From: Mesorhizobium_L sp035547755
Lineage (GTDB): Bacteria; Pseudomonadota; Alphaproteobacteria; Rhizobiales; Rhizobiaceae
Reading direction: 5' to 3'
Assembly: GCA_035547755.1 (NCBI GenBank)
Contig: DASZUG010000030.1
Location: 1 to 64,000 of the forward strand
DNA: 64,000 bases
This document shows positions 53,610 through 62,563 of this stretch, piece by piece. Each line of letters opens with the position of its first letter. Position 1 is the first letter of the stretch. Below the pieces are notes generated by a model, which was given only the letters and a program-made list of their open reading frames with translations, was not told the origin of the DNA and made no database searches. The translations under genes were made by a program, and so were the position numbers.

Positions 53610-54620
53610 TCAGAAGTTCAGCTTGATGTTGGACTTGTCGATGACGAGCGGCTTGCCGAGAAGCAGCGTCTTGGTCTTGGCGGAATAGGCGACCTTGCCG
53701 AGGCCGGGCACGTCGTTCTCCGCCTTGAGCGGCTTGTGCTCGAGCAGCTGCAGGACGCCCCAGGCGGTCAGATAGCCGAGATCGACCGGATTCCACAGAA
53801 CGACGCTCTTGACGGTGCCGTTGTTGACGAAGGGGCGGATGGTGTTGGGATCGGTGATGCCGGTGACGGCGACCTTGCCGCTCATGCCGGCGCGCAGCAC
53901 CGCTTGCGCCGCCCCCGGCACGGCCGTCGAATTGACGCCGACAATGCCCTTGAGCTTCGGATAGGCGGAGAGGAGCTGCGCCGTCACGTCTGTCGCCTTC
54001 GAGATATCCTCGCCGGCATACTGGATGGTGACGAGCTTCATGTCCGGATATTTCGCCTTCATGCGATCCTTCATGAAGCCGATCCAGACATTGAGGTTGG
54101 TCGCCGTCGGGCCGCCGGAGACGAAAGCGACGTCGCCCTTGCCGCCGATCTGCTTGGCGAGCTGGTCGATGACGGTTTCCGCAAGCTGCTTGTCGTCGGC
54201 CTGCGAAACGCGAAGCGAGACGTCGTCGCCGCTGACCTGGGAATCGCTCGAATAGAAGAGGACGCCCGCGGCCTTGGCCTTCTTGGCCACGGCTTCGAGC
54301 GCGGTCGGGCTGTTGGCCGAAACGCCGACGGCGTCGAGATGCTTGTTGATCAGGCTTTCGGCGATTTCGACCTGTCCGGAAACGGAGGCCGTCGTCGGAC
54401 CCTGATAGACGACCTTGATGGGAAACTTCTTGGCCGCCTTGTCGAGGCCGTCCTTCATCGCGTTGAAATAGGGAATGCCGATCAGCTTCGGCACGAAGGC
54501 GATCGTCCAGGTCTTGCCGGACTTGGCCGACGCATCGACCGTACCGCTCAGCATCGTGCCGCCGACGAGGCTCACGGCCAAAAAGGATGCCGCCAAGACG
54601 GCTTTGGGCGAACTGCGCAT
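53610..54620 (-). CDS. AI-2/rhamnose-type ABC transporter binding protein (LsrB/RhaS-like)
   Basis: A 336-residue exported protein. It has a Sec signal (SSPKAVLAASFLAVSLVGG) and an LsrB/RhaS-type fold (IAFVPKLIGIPYFNAM, VYQGPTTASVSGQVE, AVGVSANSPTAL, GVNSTAVPGAAQAVL). A GGGAGG site precedes the ATG at 54620. It is the first gene of its transporter operon. No rhamnose or AI-2 enzymes are near, so the ligand is open: a deoxy sugar, pentose or similar. Confidence 0.84.
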   Translation of the reverse strand: MRSSPKAVLAASFLAVSLVGGTMLSGTVDASAKSGKTWTIAFVPKLIGIPYFNAMKDGLDKAAKKFPIKVVYQGPTTASVSGQVEIAESLINKHLDAVGVSANSPTALEAVAKKAKAAGVLFYSSDSQVSGDDVSLRVSQADDKQLAETVIDQLAKQIGGKGDVAFVSGGPTATNLNVWIGFMKDRMKAKYPDMKLVTIQYAGEDISKATDVTAQLLSAYPKLKGIVGVNSTAVPGAAQAVLRAGMSGKVAVTGITDPNTIRPFVNNGTVKSVVLWNPVDLGYLTAWGVLQLLEHKPLKAENDVPGLGKVAYSAKTKTLLLGKPLVIDKSNIKLNF

Positions 54621-54848
54621 GAATTTCCTCCCGATCACATGGTTCTTCCGACCGGTCATGGGATCGGCCGAAGCAGTGTAACGACGCTCAATGCGGGAAA
54701 ACCTTGCACCCCGTCGCCAGCGCCGGCGGGTCGGCACAAGCTCCTCCTTGAAAACAGCTTCGGAACGCCTCACCTCCGGAGGAGGCCCGTCGCCGGAAAA
54801 AAGCTAAATCCATTTAGGAGGGGCGTCAACAGCGGTTGCCGGCCGCCG

Positions 54849-55799
54849 TCAGCCGCCCCAGACGACCGCCTCCTCGTGGCGCTTGATGAGATGGCGCAGA
54901 TTGGCGAAGCTCTTGCGGATATGCGCCGCGAAATTGTCGACGGCCGGCTGGTGCGGCGCGGCGACGGAGCGCAGCAGGCCGAGCGCGCGGTCCGGGTGCG
55001 GCAGCTTGATCGGCAGCGCGGTGACGGCGCCCTCCCTGCGAAAGGCGAAGACGACACTGTGCGGCAGCACTGTCAGCGCGTCGGTCGCCTTCACGTAATT
55101 CATCGTGCTGGCGAGTGAACCACCGGTATAGCGGACCTTGATCTCGGTCGCGCCGAGGGAAAGCATCATCGTCCGCATATCCGCCAGAAGCGGACTGCCC
55201 GGCGGCGGCGCGATCCAGGGATAGTCGAGCAGGCCGGCCGTCTTCACCCGCCTTTGCATCAGGAGAGGATGGGTCGAACGGCAGGCGACGACGTTGCGGC
55301 CGGGCAGGATCTCCTCGAAAGACAGGCCCGAGCCTTCGTCGAGGATATCGATCGGGCAGACGGCGAGGTCGATGCGGTCGGCTTCGAGAGCGGCGCGCAG
55401 ATCGGACAGATAGCCATAGCTCTGGTCGATACGGATATCGGGATAGACGTTCTGGAATTCCGCGATCATGGTCGAGATCAGGCCGTCGGTGAAGAATGGC
55501 GTGCCGCCGACGCGAATGACACCGGAACGGCCCTGTCTGAACCTGTCGACGATCTCGCCGGCCTTGCGCGAGGCGGCGAGCATGGTCTGTCCGTGATCGG
55601 CGAGCGCCCGCCCGAGCGGCGTCGGCTTCAGCGGCCGCCTTCCTCTCAGGAAAAGCGGTTCGCCGAGGCGTTTCTCCAACATCGACAGAGTACGCGAGAC
55701 GGCGGGCTGCGACAGGCCGAGCAGCGCCGCGGCTTCGGTGACGCCGCCCGCCTGGACGACGGCCGCGAGCTGAACGAGATGCCGTTCGTCTATCTTCAT
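54849..55799 (-). CDS. LysR-type transcriptional regulator of the hydroxyquinol genes
   Basis: A 316-residue LysR protein with an N-terminal helix-turn-helix (GGVTEAAALLGLSQPAVSRT, residues 18-37) and a periplasmic-binding-like effector domain (about 92-300). It is divergent from the dioxygenase-maleylacetate reductase genes with 94 bp between, the usual layout for an activator of an aromatic catabolic operon. A T-N11-A palindrome overlaps its start codon. Confidence 0.88.
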   Translation of the reverse strand: MKIDERHLVQLAAVVQAGGVTEAAALLGLSQPAVSRTLSMLEKRLGEPLFLRGRRPLKPTPLGRALADHGQTMLAASRKAGEIVDRFRQGRSGVIRVGGTPFFTDGLISTMIAEFQNVYPDIRIDQSYGYLSDLRAALEADRIDLAVCPIDILDEGSGLSFEEILPGRNVVACRSTHPLLMQRRVKTAGLLDYPWIAPPPGSPLLADMRTMMLSLGATEIKVRYTGGSLASTMNYVKATDALTVLPHSVVFAFRREGAVTALPIKLPHPDRALGLLRSVAAPHQPAVDNFAAHIRKSFANLRHLIKRHEEAVVWGG

Positions 55800-55812
55800 A
55801 ACGATCTGTTAT
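55798..55812. promoter_or_regulatory. LysR-box candidate ATAACGATCTGTTAT
   Basis: ATAAC and GTTAT are perfect inverted arms around five bases, containing the T-N11-A spacing typical of LysR sites. It overlaps the LysR start codon and lies about 80 bp before the dioxygenase gene, where it could mediate both autoregulation and activation. Confidence 0.5.
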
Positions 55813-55893
55813 ATTAATCGGCGAAGAAATCATCAATGGTGTTGCAGGCTCCTGCTACTCTCCCAACCGGATGCTTGCCCGGGGAGGAAGAGA

Positions 55894-56757
55894 GTGGCGA
55901 GAATGACGGCGCGATCCTTCGAGGCGAATTCGGCTGAAATCGTTGCAAGCCGCCTCGGCCGCGAGGATGCGCTTTCCGCCTTCCTTATCAGGCTGGTGGA
56001 GCACCTTCATACATTGGTGAAGGAGATGCAGCCGACGCGGGACGAGTGGCGCGAGGCGATCCGCTTTCTCACCGAGGTCGGCCATGCAAGCGACGAGCGG
56101 CGGCAGGAATGGATTCTCCTCTCCGACCTGCTCGGCGTTTCGGCGCTGGTCGAGGCGATCAACGCGCCGCGCCCGAATGGCGGCACGCCGAACACCTCCC
56201 GCGGCCCCTTCTACCGCCCGGATGCGCCGCGCTATCCGCCCGGCGCGAGCATTTCGCTCGATGGCGTTGGCGTGCCGCTGGAGGTGACGGGGCAGGTGGT
56301 CGATCTCGACGGCAGGCCGATCGGCGGCGCCGCGATCGAGACATGGCAGGCGAATTCGGAAGGCCTCTACGAGAACCAGGAGCCGGACCGGCAGCCGGAT
56401 TTCAATCTGCGAGGTCGTTTCGCCGCCGATGCGGAGGGGCGTTTCCGCTACCGCACGGTCAAGCCCGCCGGCTACAGCGTTCCCGCCGGCGGTCCTGCCG
56501 GAGACCTTTTCCGGCGCGCCGGCGCGCCCCTGCACCGCCCGGCGCATATCCATTTCATCGTGCGCGCCGACGGTTTCGAGACCATCACCACGCAGATTTA
56601 CGACAGCGCCGACCCGCGTCTCGACGAGGACGCGATTTTCGGCGTCAGGGACCAGCTTGCCGCCGATTTCCGGCCGAAGGACAGCGACGGAACCGAATGG
56701 GCGCTGGACTATGTCTTCGTCATGGTCCGCTCCCGCAGGAGGAGCCGCGCGGCATGA
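55894..56757 (+). CDS. Hydroxyquinol 1,2-dioxygenase (intradiol ring cleavage)
   Basis: A 287-residue Fe(III) intradiol dioxygenase. It has an N-terminal helical linker domain, the catalytic fold with NTSRGPFYRPDAP, and Fe-ligand candidates Tyr in GLYENQ and AGYSVP and the two His of HRPAHIHF. The pairing with a maleylacetate reductase favours hydroxyquinol (1,2,4-trihydroxybenzene) as substrate, giving maleylacetate, over catechol. The start is a GTG with GGAGG six bases upstream; ATG 55903 is an alternative. Its stop overlaps the next gene. Confidence 0.86.
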   Translation: MARMTARSFEANSAEIVASRLGREDALSAFLIRLVEHLHTLVKEMQPTRDEWREAIRFLTEVGHASDERRQEWILLSDLLGVSALVEAINAPRPNGGTPNTSRGPFYRPDAPRYPPGASISLDGVGVPLEVTGQVVDLDGRPIGGAAIETWQANSEGLYENQEPDRQPDFNLRGRFAADAEGRFRYRTVKPAGYSVPAGGPAGDLFRRAGAPLHRPAHIHFIVRADGFETITTQIYDSADPRLDEDAIFGVRDQLAADFRPKDSDGTEWALDYVFVMVRSRRRSRAA

Positions 56758-57809
56758 CGGACGCCTTCACCTATGCGGGCAGGCCGGCCCATATCGTTTT
56801 CGGTCCTGGCAAGCGCCGGTCGGTCGGCGAATGGGTCGAAAGACTCGGATGCAGCCGCGCGCTCGTCCTCACCACGCCTGCGCAGGCCGATGCCGGCCGC
56901 CAGCTTGCGGGCGAACTCGGCGTCCTCGCCGCCGGGCTGTTTTCCGGCGCGGCGATGCACACGCCCGTCGATGTCACGGAAAAGGCGATGCAGGCGCTCT
57001 CGGAAGCGGGCGCGGACTGCCTTGTGGCGCTCGGCGGCGGCTCGACCACGGGGCTCGGCAAGGCGCTTGCCTACCGCACCGATTTGCCGCAGATCGTCGT
57101 GCCGACGACCTATGCCGGATCGGAAGTGACGCCGATCCTCGGCCAGACGGAGAAAGGCGCGAAAACCACGTTGCGCGACCCGCGCGTGCTGCCGGAAGTC
57201 GTCATCTACGACCCCGAACTGACGCTTGGCCTGCCGGTCGGCATGAGCGTAACAAGCGCGCTCAACGCCGTGGCCCATGCCGCCGAGGGCCTCTATGCCG
57301 AGGATCGGAACCCGATTTCGACGCTGATGGCGGTCGAGGGCATGCGGGCGATCCGCGAAGGCCTCCCTGTGATCGTCGCCGATCCGGCGAATGGCGCCGC
57401 GCGCGCGGATGCGCTCTACGGCTCTTGGCTTTGCGGCACCGTGCTCGGCACCGTCGGCATGGCGCTGCACCACAAGATCTGCCACACGCTCGGCGGCAGC
57501 TTCGATACGCCGCATGCCGAGACGCATGCGATCATGCTGCCGCATACGGTGGCTTACAATGCCGAGGCCGTGCCGGAGCTTCTCGCCCCGGTAACGGAGC
57601 TTTTCGGCTCGTCGCCCGGCGGTGGGCTCTACGATTTCGCCGCGAGTATCGGCGCGCCCCAGAGGTTGAAGGATCTCGGCTTGAACGAAGCCGATCTCGA
57701 CCGCGCCGCGGAGATGGCGACGAAAAGTCCCTATTGGAACCCTCGGCCGATCGACCGGCCGTCCATGCGAAAGCTGCTGCAGGACGCCTGGGAGGGCCGG
57801 CGGCCATGA
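56754..57809 (+). CDS. Maleylacetate reductase (iron-containing alcohol dehydrogenase family)
   Basis: A 351-residue NAD(P)H-dependent reductase with ALGGGSTTGLGKALA, PTTYAGSEVTPILGQT, the conserved AEGLYAEDRNP region and metal-site histidines in HHKICHTLGGSFDTPHAETHA. It reduces maleylacetate to 3-oxoadipate. Its ATG overlaps the dioxygenase stop (ATGA); together they form the lower hydroxyquinol pathway. Confidence 0.88.
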   Translation: MTDAFTYAGRPAHIVFGPGKRRSVGEWVERLGCSRALVLTTPAQADAGRQLAGELGVLAAGLFSGAAMHTPVDVTEKAMQALSEAGADCLVALGGGSTTGLGKALAYRTDLPQIVVPTTYAGSEVTPILGQTEKGAKTTLRDPRVLPEVVIYDPELTLGLPVGMSVTSALNAVAHAAEGLYAEDRNPISTLMAVEGMRAIREGLPVIVADPANGAARADALYGSWLCGTVLGTVGMALHHKICHTLGGSFDTPHAETHAIMLPHTVAYNAEAVPELLAPVTELFGSSPGGGLYDFAASIGAPQRLKDLGLNEADLDRAAEMATKSPYWNPRPIDRPSMRKLLQDAWEGRRP

Positions 57810-57874
57810 ATTCATTGCCGATGACATGACATTCATTGCCGATGAATCGTAAATTCAACGACGGGAGGAAAGAA

Positions 57875-59155
57875 ATGATTACAAGAAGAGGACTGCTCAA
57901 GGGCGCCGCCTATACCGGCCTCGCCGCCGGCGCATCGCGATTGCCGCTGCCGGCGCGCGCCGCCGGCACGAAGATGAAGCTCGGCTATGTCAGCCCGCAG
58001 ACGGGACCGCTCGCCGCCTTCGCCGCCGCCGACAAATTCGTCATCGACGCCTTCCTCAAGACCACCAAGGGCATGGGGATGGATTTCGACGTCGTCGTCA
58101 AGGACAGCCAGTCCAACGCCAACCGCGCCGCGCGCGTCGCCGACGAACTGATCGTCAACGACAAGGTCAATTTGATGCTGGTCTCCTCGACGCCGGAGAC
58201 GACCAATCCGGTGTCGACCACCTGCGAGAGCGAAGGCATTCCCTGCATTTCGACCGTGGCGCCTTGGCAGTCCTGGTTCATCGGACAGCAGAGCAATCCG
58301 ACCGATCCGAAAAGCTGGAAGCCGTTCAACTACGCCTATCATTTCTTCTGGGGGCTGGAGGACGTGATCGCCGCCTACACGAATATGTGGGCGCAGGTTT
58401 CGACCAACAAGAAGATCGGCGGCCTCTTCCCGAACGACGGCGACGGCAATGCCTGGGGCGACAAGCATGTCGGCTTCCCGCCGGTGCTCGACAAGCAGGG
58501 CTACACGCTGACCGATCCCGGCCGCTACCAGGACCTGACGGACGATTTCTCCGCCCAGATCAACGCCTTCAAGCAGGGAAACTGCGAGATCGTCACTGGC
58601 GTGATGATCCCGCCGGATTTCACCACTTTCTGGAACCAGGCGCAGCAGCAGGGTTTCAGACCGAAGGTCGCCTCGATCGGCAAGGCGCTTCTCTTTCCGG
58701 AAGCGGTGGCGGCGGTCGGCAAGTCGGGGAACAATCTTTCGACCGAGGTCTGGTGGACGCCGGAACATCCCTTCCATTCCTCGCTGACGAAGGAGAGTTC
58801 GGGCGAAGTCGCGGCGGCTTTCGAAAAGGCGAGCGGCCGCAAATGGACCCAGCCCATCGGCTTCACCCATGCTCTTTTCGAACTCGCGGCCGATGTGATG
58901 AAGCGGGCGAAGGACCCGACCGACCCCGACGGCGTGGTGGAAGCGATCGCGGCGACCAAGCTCGACACGCTGGTCGGGCCGATCGCCTGGGGCGACAAGA
59001 ACCTGCCGCCCTTCGCGCAGAAGAACGTCGCCAAGACGCCGCTGGTCGGCGGCCAATGGCGGCTTCAGGCCGATAACAGCTACAAGCTGGTCATCACCGA
59101 GAACAGGACGGCGCCGATCATTCCTGCCGGCGGCAAGATGGAGCCGATCGCCTGA
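57875..59155 (+). CDS. Branched-chain amino acid-type ABC transporter binding protein (aromatic compound uptake)
   Basis: A 426-residue binding protein with a Tat-like signal (TRRGLLKGAAYTGLAAG, cleavage near ARAAG) and a LivJ-type fold (LGYVSPQTGPLAAFAAAD, VNLMLVSSTPETTNP, TGVMIPPDFTTFWNQA). GGGAGG precedes the ATG at 57875. Its position between maleylacetate reductase and livGFHM-type genes indicates that it captures the aromatic precursor of the pathway (inference). Confidence 0.85.
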   Translation: MITRRGLLKGAAYTGLAAGASRLPLPARAAGTKMKLGYVSPQTGPLAAFAAADKFVIDAFLKTTKGMGMDFDVVVKDSQSNANRAARVADELIVNDKVNLMLVSSTPETTNPVSTTCESEGIPCISTVAPWQSWFIGQQSNPTDPKSWKPFNYAYHFFWGLEDVIAAYTNMWAQVSTNKKIGGLFPNDGDGNAWGDKHVGFPPVLDKQGYTLTDPGRYQDLTDDFSAQINAFKQGNCEIVTGVMIPPDFTTFWNQAQQQGFRPKVASIGKALLFPEAVAAVGKSGNNLSTEVWWTPEHPFHSSLTKESSGEVAAAFEKASGRKWTQPIGFTHALFELAADVMKRAKDPTDPDGVVEAIAATKLDTLVGPIAWGDKNLPPFAQKNVAKTPLVGGQWRLQADNSYKLVITENRTAPIIPAGGKMEPIA

Positions 59156-59189
59156 ACGGCTTCAGGCGGGGAAGGAGGAAGCGCCCGGA

Positions 59190-59909
59190 ATGGCCATTCT
59201 CGAATTGAGAGGTGTAGAGAAGCGCTTCGGCGCCGTCACCGTCGCCGACGGCGTCACCTTCGATGTCGGCGAAGCGGATGCGCTCGGCATCATCGGGCCG
59301 AACGGCGCCGGCAAGTCGTCGCTGTTCAACCTGATCACCGGCAATCTCCCCGCCGATGGCGGCCAGATCCGCTTTCTCGGCGAGGACGTCACGCATGTCT
59401 CGGCGATGCGGCGTTGCCATGCCGGAATGGGCCGCACCTTCCAGATTCCGCAGCCTTTTCAGCAACTCACCGTTTTCGAGAATTTGCTCGTCGGCGCGGC
59501 CTTCGGTTCCGGACGAAGCGAAGCGCAGGTGTCGCGCCGCTGCGCCGAAATCCTCGAAGAGACGGGTCTTGTCGATCGCGCCAACCAGCCTGCCGGTTCT
59601 CTCAGCCTGCTCCAGCGCAAGCGTCTCGAGCTTGCCCGCGCGCTCGCAACGGATCCGAGAATCCTGCTTCTGGACGAGATCGCCGGCGGCCTGACGGAAC
59701 ACGAATGCGGCGCGCTGGTCGAGACCATCCGCTCCATCCACAGGAGCGGCGTCGCCATCGTCTGGATCGAGCATGTGCTGCACGCGTTGAACGCGGTCGT
59801 GGACAGGCTCCTCGTGCTCGATTTCGGCAAGATCATCGGCATCGGTCCCGTCGACGAGATCATGGCGTCGAGGGCCGTCCGCGACGTCTATCTCGGGATC
59901 GAAGTCTGA
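59190..59909 (+). CDS. Branched-chain-type ABC transporter ATP-binding protein (LivG-like)
   Basis: A 239-residue ATPase with GPNGAGKSSLFNLITG and ILLLDEIAGGLTEHE. The C-loop is LSLLQRKRLELARAL, with Leu and Gln in place of the usual Gly residues, as in many LivG proteins. GGAAGGAGGAAG lies upstream of the ATG. It pairs with the LivF-like protein, with which it shares one base. Confidence 0.87.
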   Translation: MAILELRGVEKRFGAVTVADGVTFDVGEADALGIIGPNGAGKSSLFNLITGNLPADGGQIRFLGEDVTHVSAMRRCHAGMGRTFQIPQPFQQLTVFENLLVGAAFGSGRSEAQVSRRCAEILEETGLVDRANQPAGSLSLLQRKRLELARALATDPRILLLDEIAGGLTEHECGALVETIRSIHRSGVAIVWIEHVLHALNAVVDRLLVLDFGKIIGIGPVDEIMASRAVRDVYLGIEV

Positions 59910-60616
59910 TGGCGCTTCTTGAAACGATCGGGCTGACCGCCTTCTACAGCGATTTCCAGGCGCTTTATGGCGTCGATATCGCGCTCGACGCGGGGGAGAC
60001 GATCGCCATCATTGGCGCCAACGGCGCCGGCAAGACGACGCTGATGCGATCGATCGCGGGCGCGCTTGCCAACGAAGCGGGGATGATCCGCTTCGAGGGT
60101 GAGCCGATCGGCAATCTCCCGGCGCCGCGGATCGTCGAACGCGGCATCGCCATGGTGCCGGAAGGCCGCAAGCTCTTTCCCTCGCTGACCGTGGAGGAAA
60201 ACCTTCTCATGGGAGCCTACCGCCGCAAGGGGAAGGGAGAATGGACTCTCGATACCGTCTATGAGCTTTTCCCGGTGCTGAGGGAAAGACGCCGGCAGGC
60301 CTCCACTTCGTTGTCCGGTGGCCAGCAGCAGATGGTCGCGATCGGCCGGGCGCTGATGTCCAATCCGCGCCTGCTCCTCTGCGACGAGATCAGCCTCGGC
60401 CTTGCGCCAGTCGTCATCCGCGACATCTATGCCGCCTTCCCGAAGATCCGCCAAGGCGGCGCCTCGGTCGTCGTCGTCGAACAGGATATCGGCCAGGCGC
60501 TGAAGGTCGCGAGCCGCGTCTATTGCCTCATGGAAGGCCGCGTTACGCTCACGGGAGCACCGCAGGAACTAAGCCGCGACGCCATCCGCGACGCCTATTT
60601 CGGAGCGGCGGCATGA
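59909..60616 (+). CDS. Branched-chain-type ABC transporter ATP-binding protein (LivF-like)
   Basis: A 235-residue ATPase with GANGAGKTTLMRSIAG, VPEGRKLFPSLTVEENL, LSGGQQQMVAIGRAL and LLLCDEISLGLAP. Its ATG shares one base with the LivG-like stop (TGATG) and its stop overlaps the next permease (ATGA). Confidence 0.89.
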   Translation: MALLETIGLTAFYSDFQALYGVDIALDAGETIAIIGANGAGKTTLMRSIAGALANEAGMIRFEGEPIGNLPAPRIVERGIAMVPEGRKLFPSLTVEENLLMGAYRRKGKGEWTLDTVYELFPVLRERRRQASTSLSGGQQQMVAIGRALMSNPRLLLCDEISLGLAPVVIRDIYAAFPKIRQGGASVVVVEQDIGQALKVASRVYCLMEGRVTLTGAPQELSRDAIRDAYFGAAA

Positions 60617-61476
60617 TCTGGCTCGACACCATCGTCCAGGGCGTGCTGCTCGGCGGGCTGTATGCGCTCTTCGCCGCCGGCCTCAGCCTCGTCTTCGGCA
60701 TCATGCGGCTTGTCAACCTGGCGCATGGCGACCTGATCGTGCTCGCCGCGTTCCTCATCCTGGTGCTGGTCACGGCTCTTGGGCTGAACCCGTTCCTTGC
60801 GGCGCTCGTCGCCCTGCCGATCATGTTCGTCGCCGGATGGCTGCTGCAATTCTTCGTTTTCAACCGGACGCTGGGCGACGACATATTGCCGCCGCTCCTC
60901 GTCACCTTCGGCCTTTCGATCGTGATCCAGAACGGTCTGCTCGAAACCTTCTCCGCCGACAGCCGGCGCATCGGCACGGGCGCGCTCGCCAACCAATCGG
61001 TTTCGCTCGGCGGCGTCCATGTCGGACTGATGCCGCTTCTGACCTTCCTGTCTGCAATCGCCGTTATCGTTGCGCTCAACCAGCTTTTCTATCGCACGGC
61101 GCTCGGCCGCGCCTTCCGCGCCACCTCCGACGATGCGGTGACGGCCGGGCTGATGGGCGTCGAGCCGAAGCGCCTGTTCGCGACCGCGACCGGCATCGCC
61201 ATGATCGTGGTGACGATCGCCGCCCTCTATCTCGGCACGCGCGCCAATTTCGACCCGAGCATCGGCCCGGCCCGGCTGATCTATGCCTTCGAAGCCGTCA
61301 TCATCGGCGGACTCGGCTCGTTCTGGGGCACGCTCTTCGGCGGCATGATCATCGGCGTGGCGCAGACTTTCGGCGCGGCGTTCAATCCGGCATGGCAGAT
61401 CCTCGCCGGCCATATCGCCTTCTTGCTGGTGCTGCTCGTCAGGCCGCGCGGCCTTTTCCCGCGCGCGGTGGATTAG
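60613..61476 (+). CDS. Branched-chain-type ABC transporter permease (LivH-like)
   Basis: A 287-residue inner-membrane permease with about eight hydrophobic segments, AAGLSLVFGIMRLVNLAHGD near the N-terminus and the C-terminal EAVIIGGLGSFWGTLFGG loop. The ATG at 60613 overlaps the LivF-like stop. It forms the pore with the LivM-like protein. Confidence 0.89.
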   Translation: MIWLDTIVQGVLLGGLYALFAAGLSLVFGIMRLVNLAHGDLIVLAAFLILVLVTALGLNPFLAALVALPIMFVAGWLLQFFVFNRTLGDDILPPLLVTFGLSIVIQNGLLETFSADSRRIGTGALANQSVSLGGVHVGLMPLLTFLSAIAVIVALNQLFYRTALGRAFRATSDDAVTAGLMGVEPKRLFATATGIAMIVVTIAALYLGTRANFDPSIGPARLIYAFEAVIIGGLGSFWGTLFGGMIIGVAQTFGAAFNPAWQILAGHIAFLLVLLVRPRGLFPRAVD

Positions 61477-61485
61477 GAGAGCAGG

Positions 61486-62562
61486 ATGGACAGTTCCCCG
61501 ACGATCTGGCGGGTGGAGACGCGGACGCGGGCGTCGACGGCCTTCGCCGTCGTGGTGGTCCTGCTTGTAATCCTCGGCTTCGCGGCGCCGCTCTTCCTGT
61601 CGCGCGGCGCCATCCGCGATCTCTTCTTCATCCTGACCATGCTGGTCCTGGCGCAGAACTGGAATCTGCTCGCCGGCTACGCCGGGCTCGTCTCGGTCGG
61701 CCAACAGGCTTTCGTCGGCTTCGGCGGCTATGCCATGTTCGCCGCCGTTGCGCTCTGGCGTCTCGATCCGATGCCTGCGATTCTTCTTGCCGGCGTGGCC
61801 GCTTTCCTGCTCGGCATACCGACCGCCTTCTTCACCTTCCGCCTCCAGGGCGCCTATTTCGCCATCGGCACGTGGGTCATCGCCGAAGTGGTCCGCCTCG
61901 TCATGGCCGAATGGCGGACGCTTGGCGGTGGCACCGGGACTTCGCTTCCCTTCGGCGCCGTGCACCATATGTGGGGCGTCAAGTCGGTCGAGAGGCTCTT
62001 CGGCGTCCGCGCGCCGGAAGCGGGCGACATCCTCGCCTACTGGCTGGCGCTCGTACTTGTCCTCGTCACCATCGGCTTCATCTACGGCCTGCTCCGCTCG
62101 AAACGCGGGCTGGGGCTTGCCGCCGTGCGCGACAATCTCCAGGCGGCGCGCGCCGTCGGCGTCGATCCGACGCGCATGAAGGCGCTCGTCTATCTCGCCG
62201 CTTCGTTCCTTACCGGGCTTGCCGGAGCGCTGATCTATATCCAGAAGGGCCGCATCGCGCCCGACGCCGCCTTCTCGGTGATCGACTGGACGGCCTATGT
62301 GATCTTCATCGTCGTCATCGGCGGCATCGGCACCATCGAGGGGCCGATCGTCGGCGTCATCGTCTTCTTCATCTTGCAGAACACGCTCGCCGATTACGGG
62401 TCCTGGTACCTCATGCTGCTCGGCCTGATCAGCGTCGGCGTCATGCTGTTCGCGCCGCGCGGCCTATGGGGCCTGTTCGCCGACCGCACCGGCATCCAGC
62501 TTTTCCCCATCCGCCGCTCGCTCAGGAGCGGACCAACCATAAGGACATCCAAGGGAGTTTGA
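61486..62562 (+). CDS. Branched-chain-type ABC transporter permease (LivM-like)
   Basis: A 358-residue permease with about ten hydrophobic segments, QNWNLLAGYAGLVSVGQQAF and FIVVIGGIGTIEGPIVG. AGGAG precedes the ATG. It completes the transporter. The gene ends one base before the flavin monooxygenase start, linking transport directly to ring hydroxylation. Confidence 0.89.
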   Translation: MDSSPTIWRVETRTRASTAFAVVVVLLVILGFAAPLFLSRGAIRDLFFILTMLVLAQNWNLLAGYAGLVSVGQQAFVGFGGYAMFAAVALWRLDPMPAILLAGVAAFLLGIPTAFFTFRLQGAYFAIGTWVIAEVVRLVMAEWRTLGGGTGTSLPFGAVHHMWGVKSVERLFGVRAPEAGDILAYWLALVLVLVTIGFIYGLLRSKRGLGLAAVRDNLQAARAVGVDPTRMKALVYLAASFLTGLAGALIYIQKGRIAPDAAFSVIDWTAYVIFIVVIGGIGTIEGPIVGVIVFFILQNTLADYGSWYLMLLGLISVGVMLFAPRGLWGLFADRTGIQLFPIRRSLRSGPTIRTSKGV

Positions 62563-62563
62563 C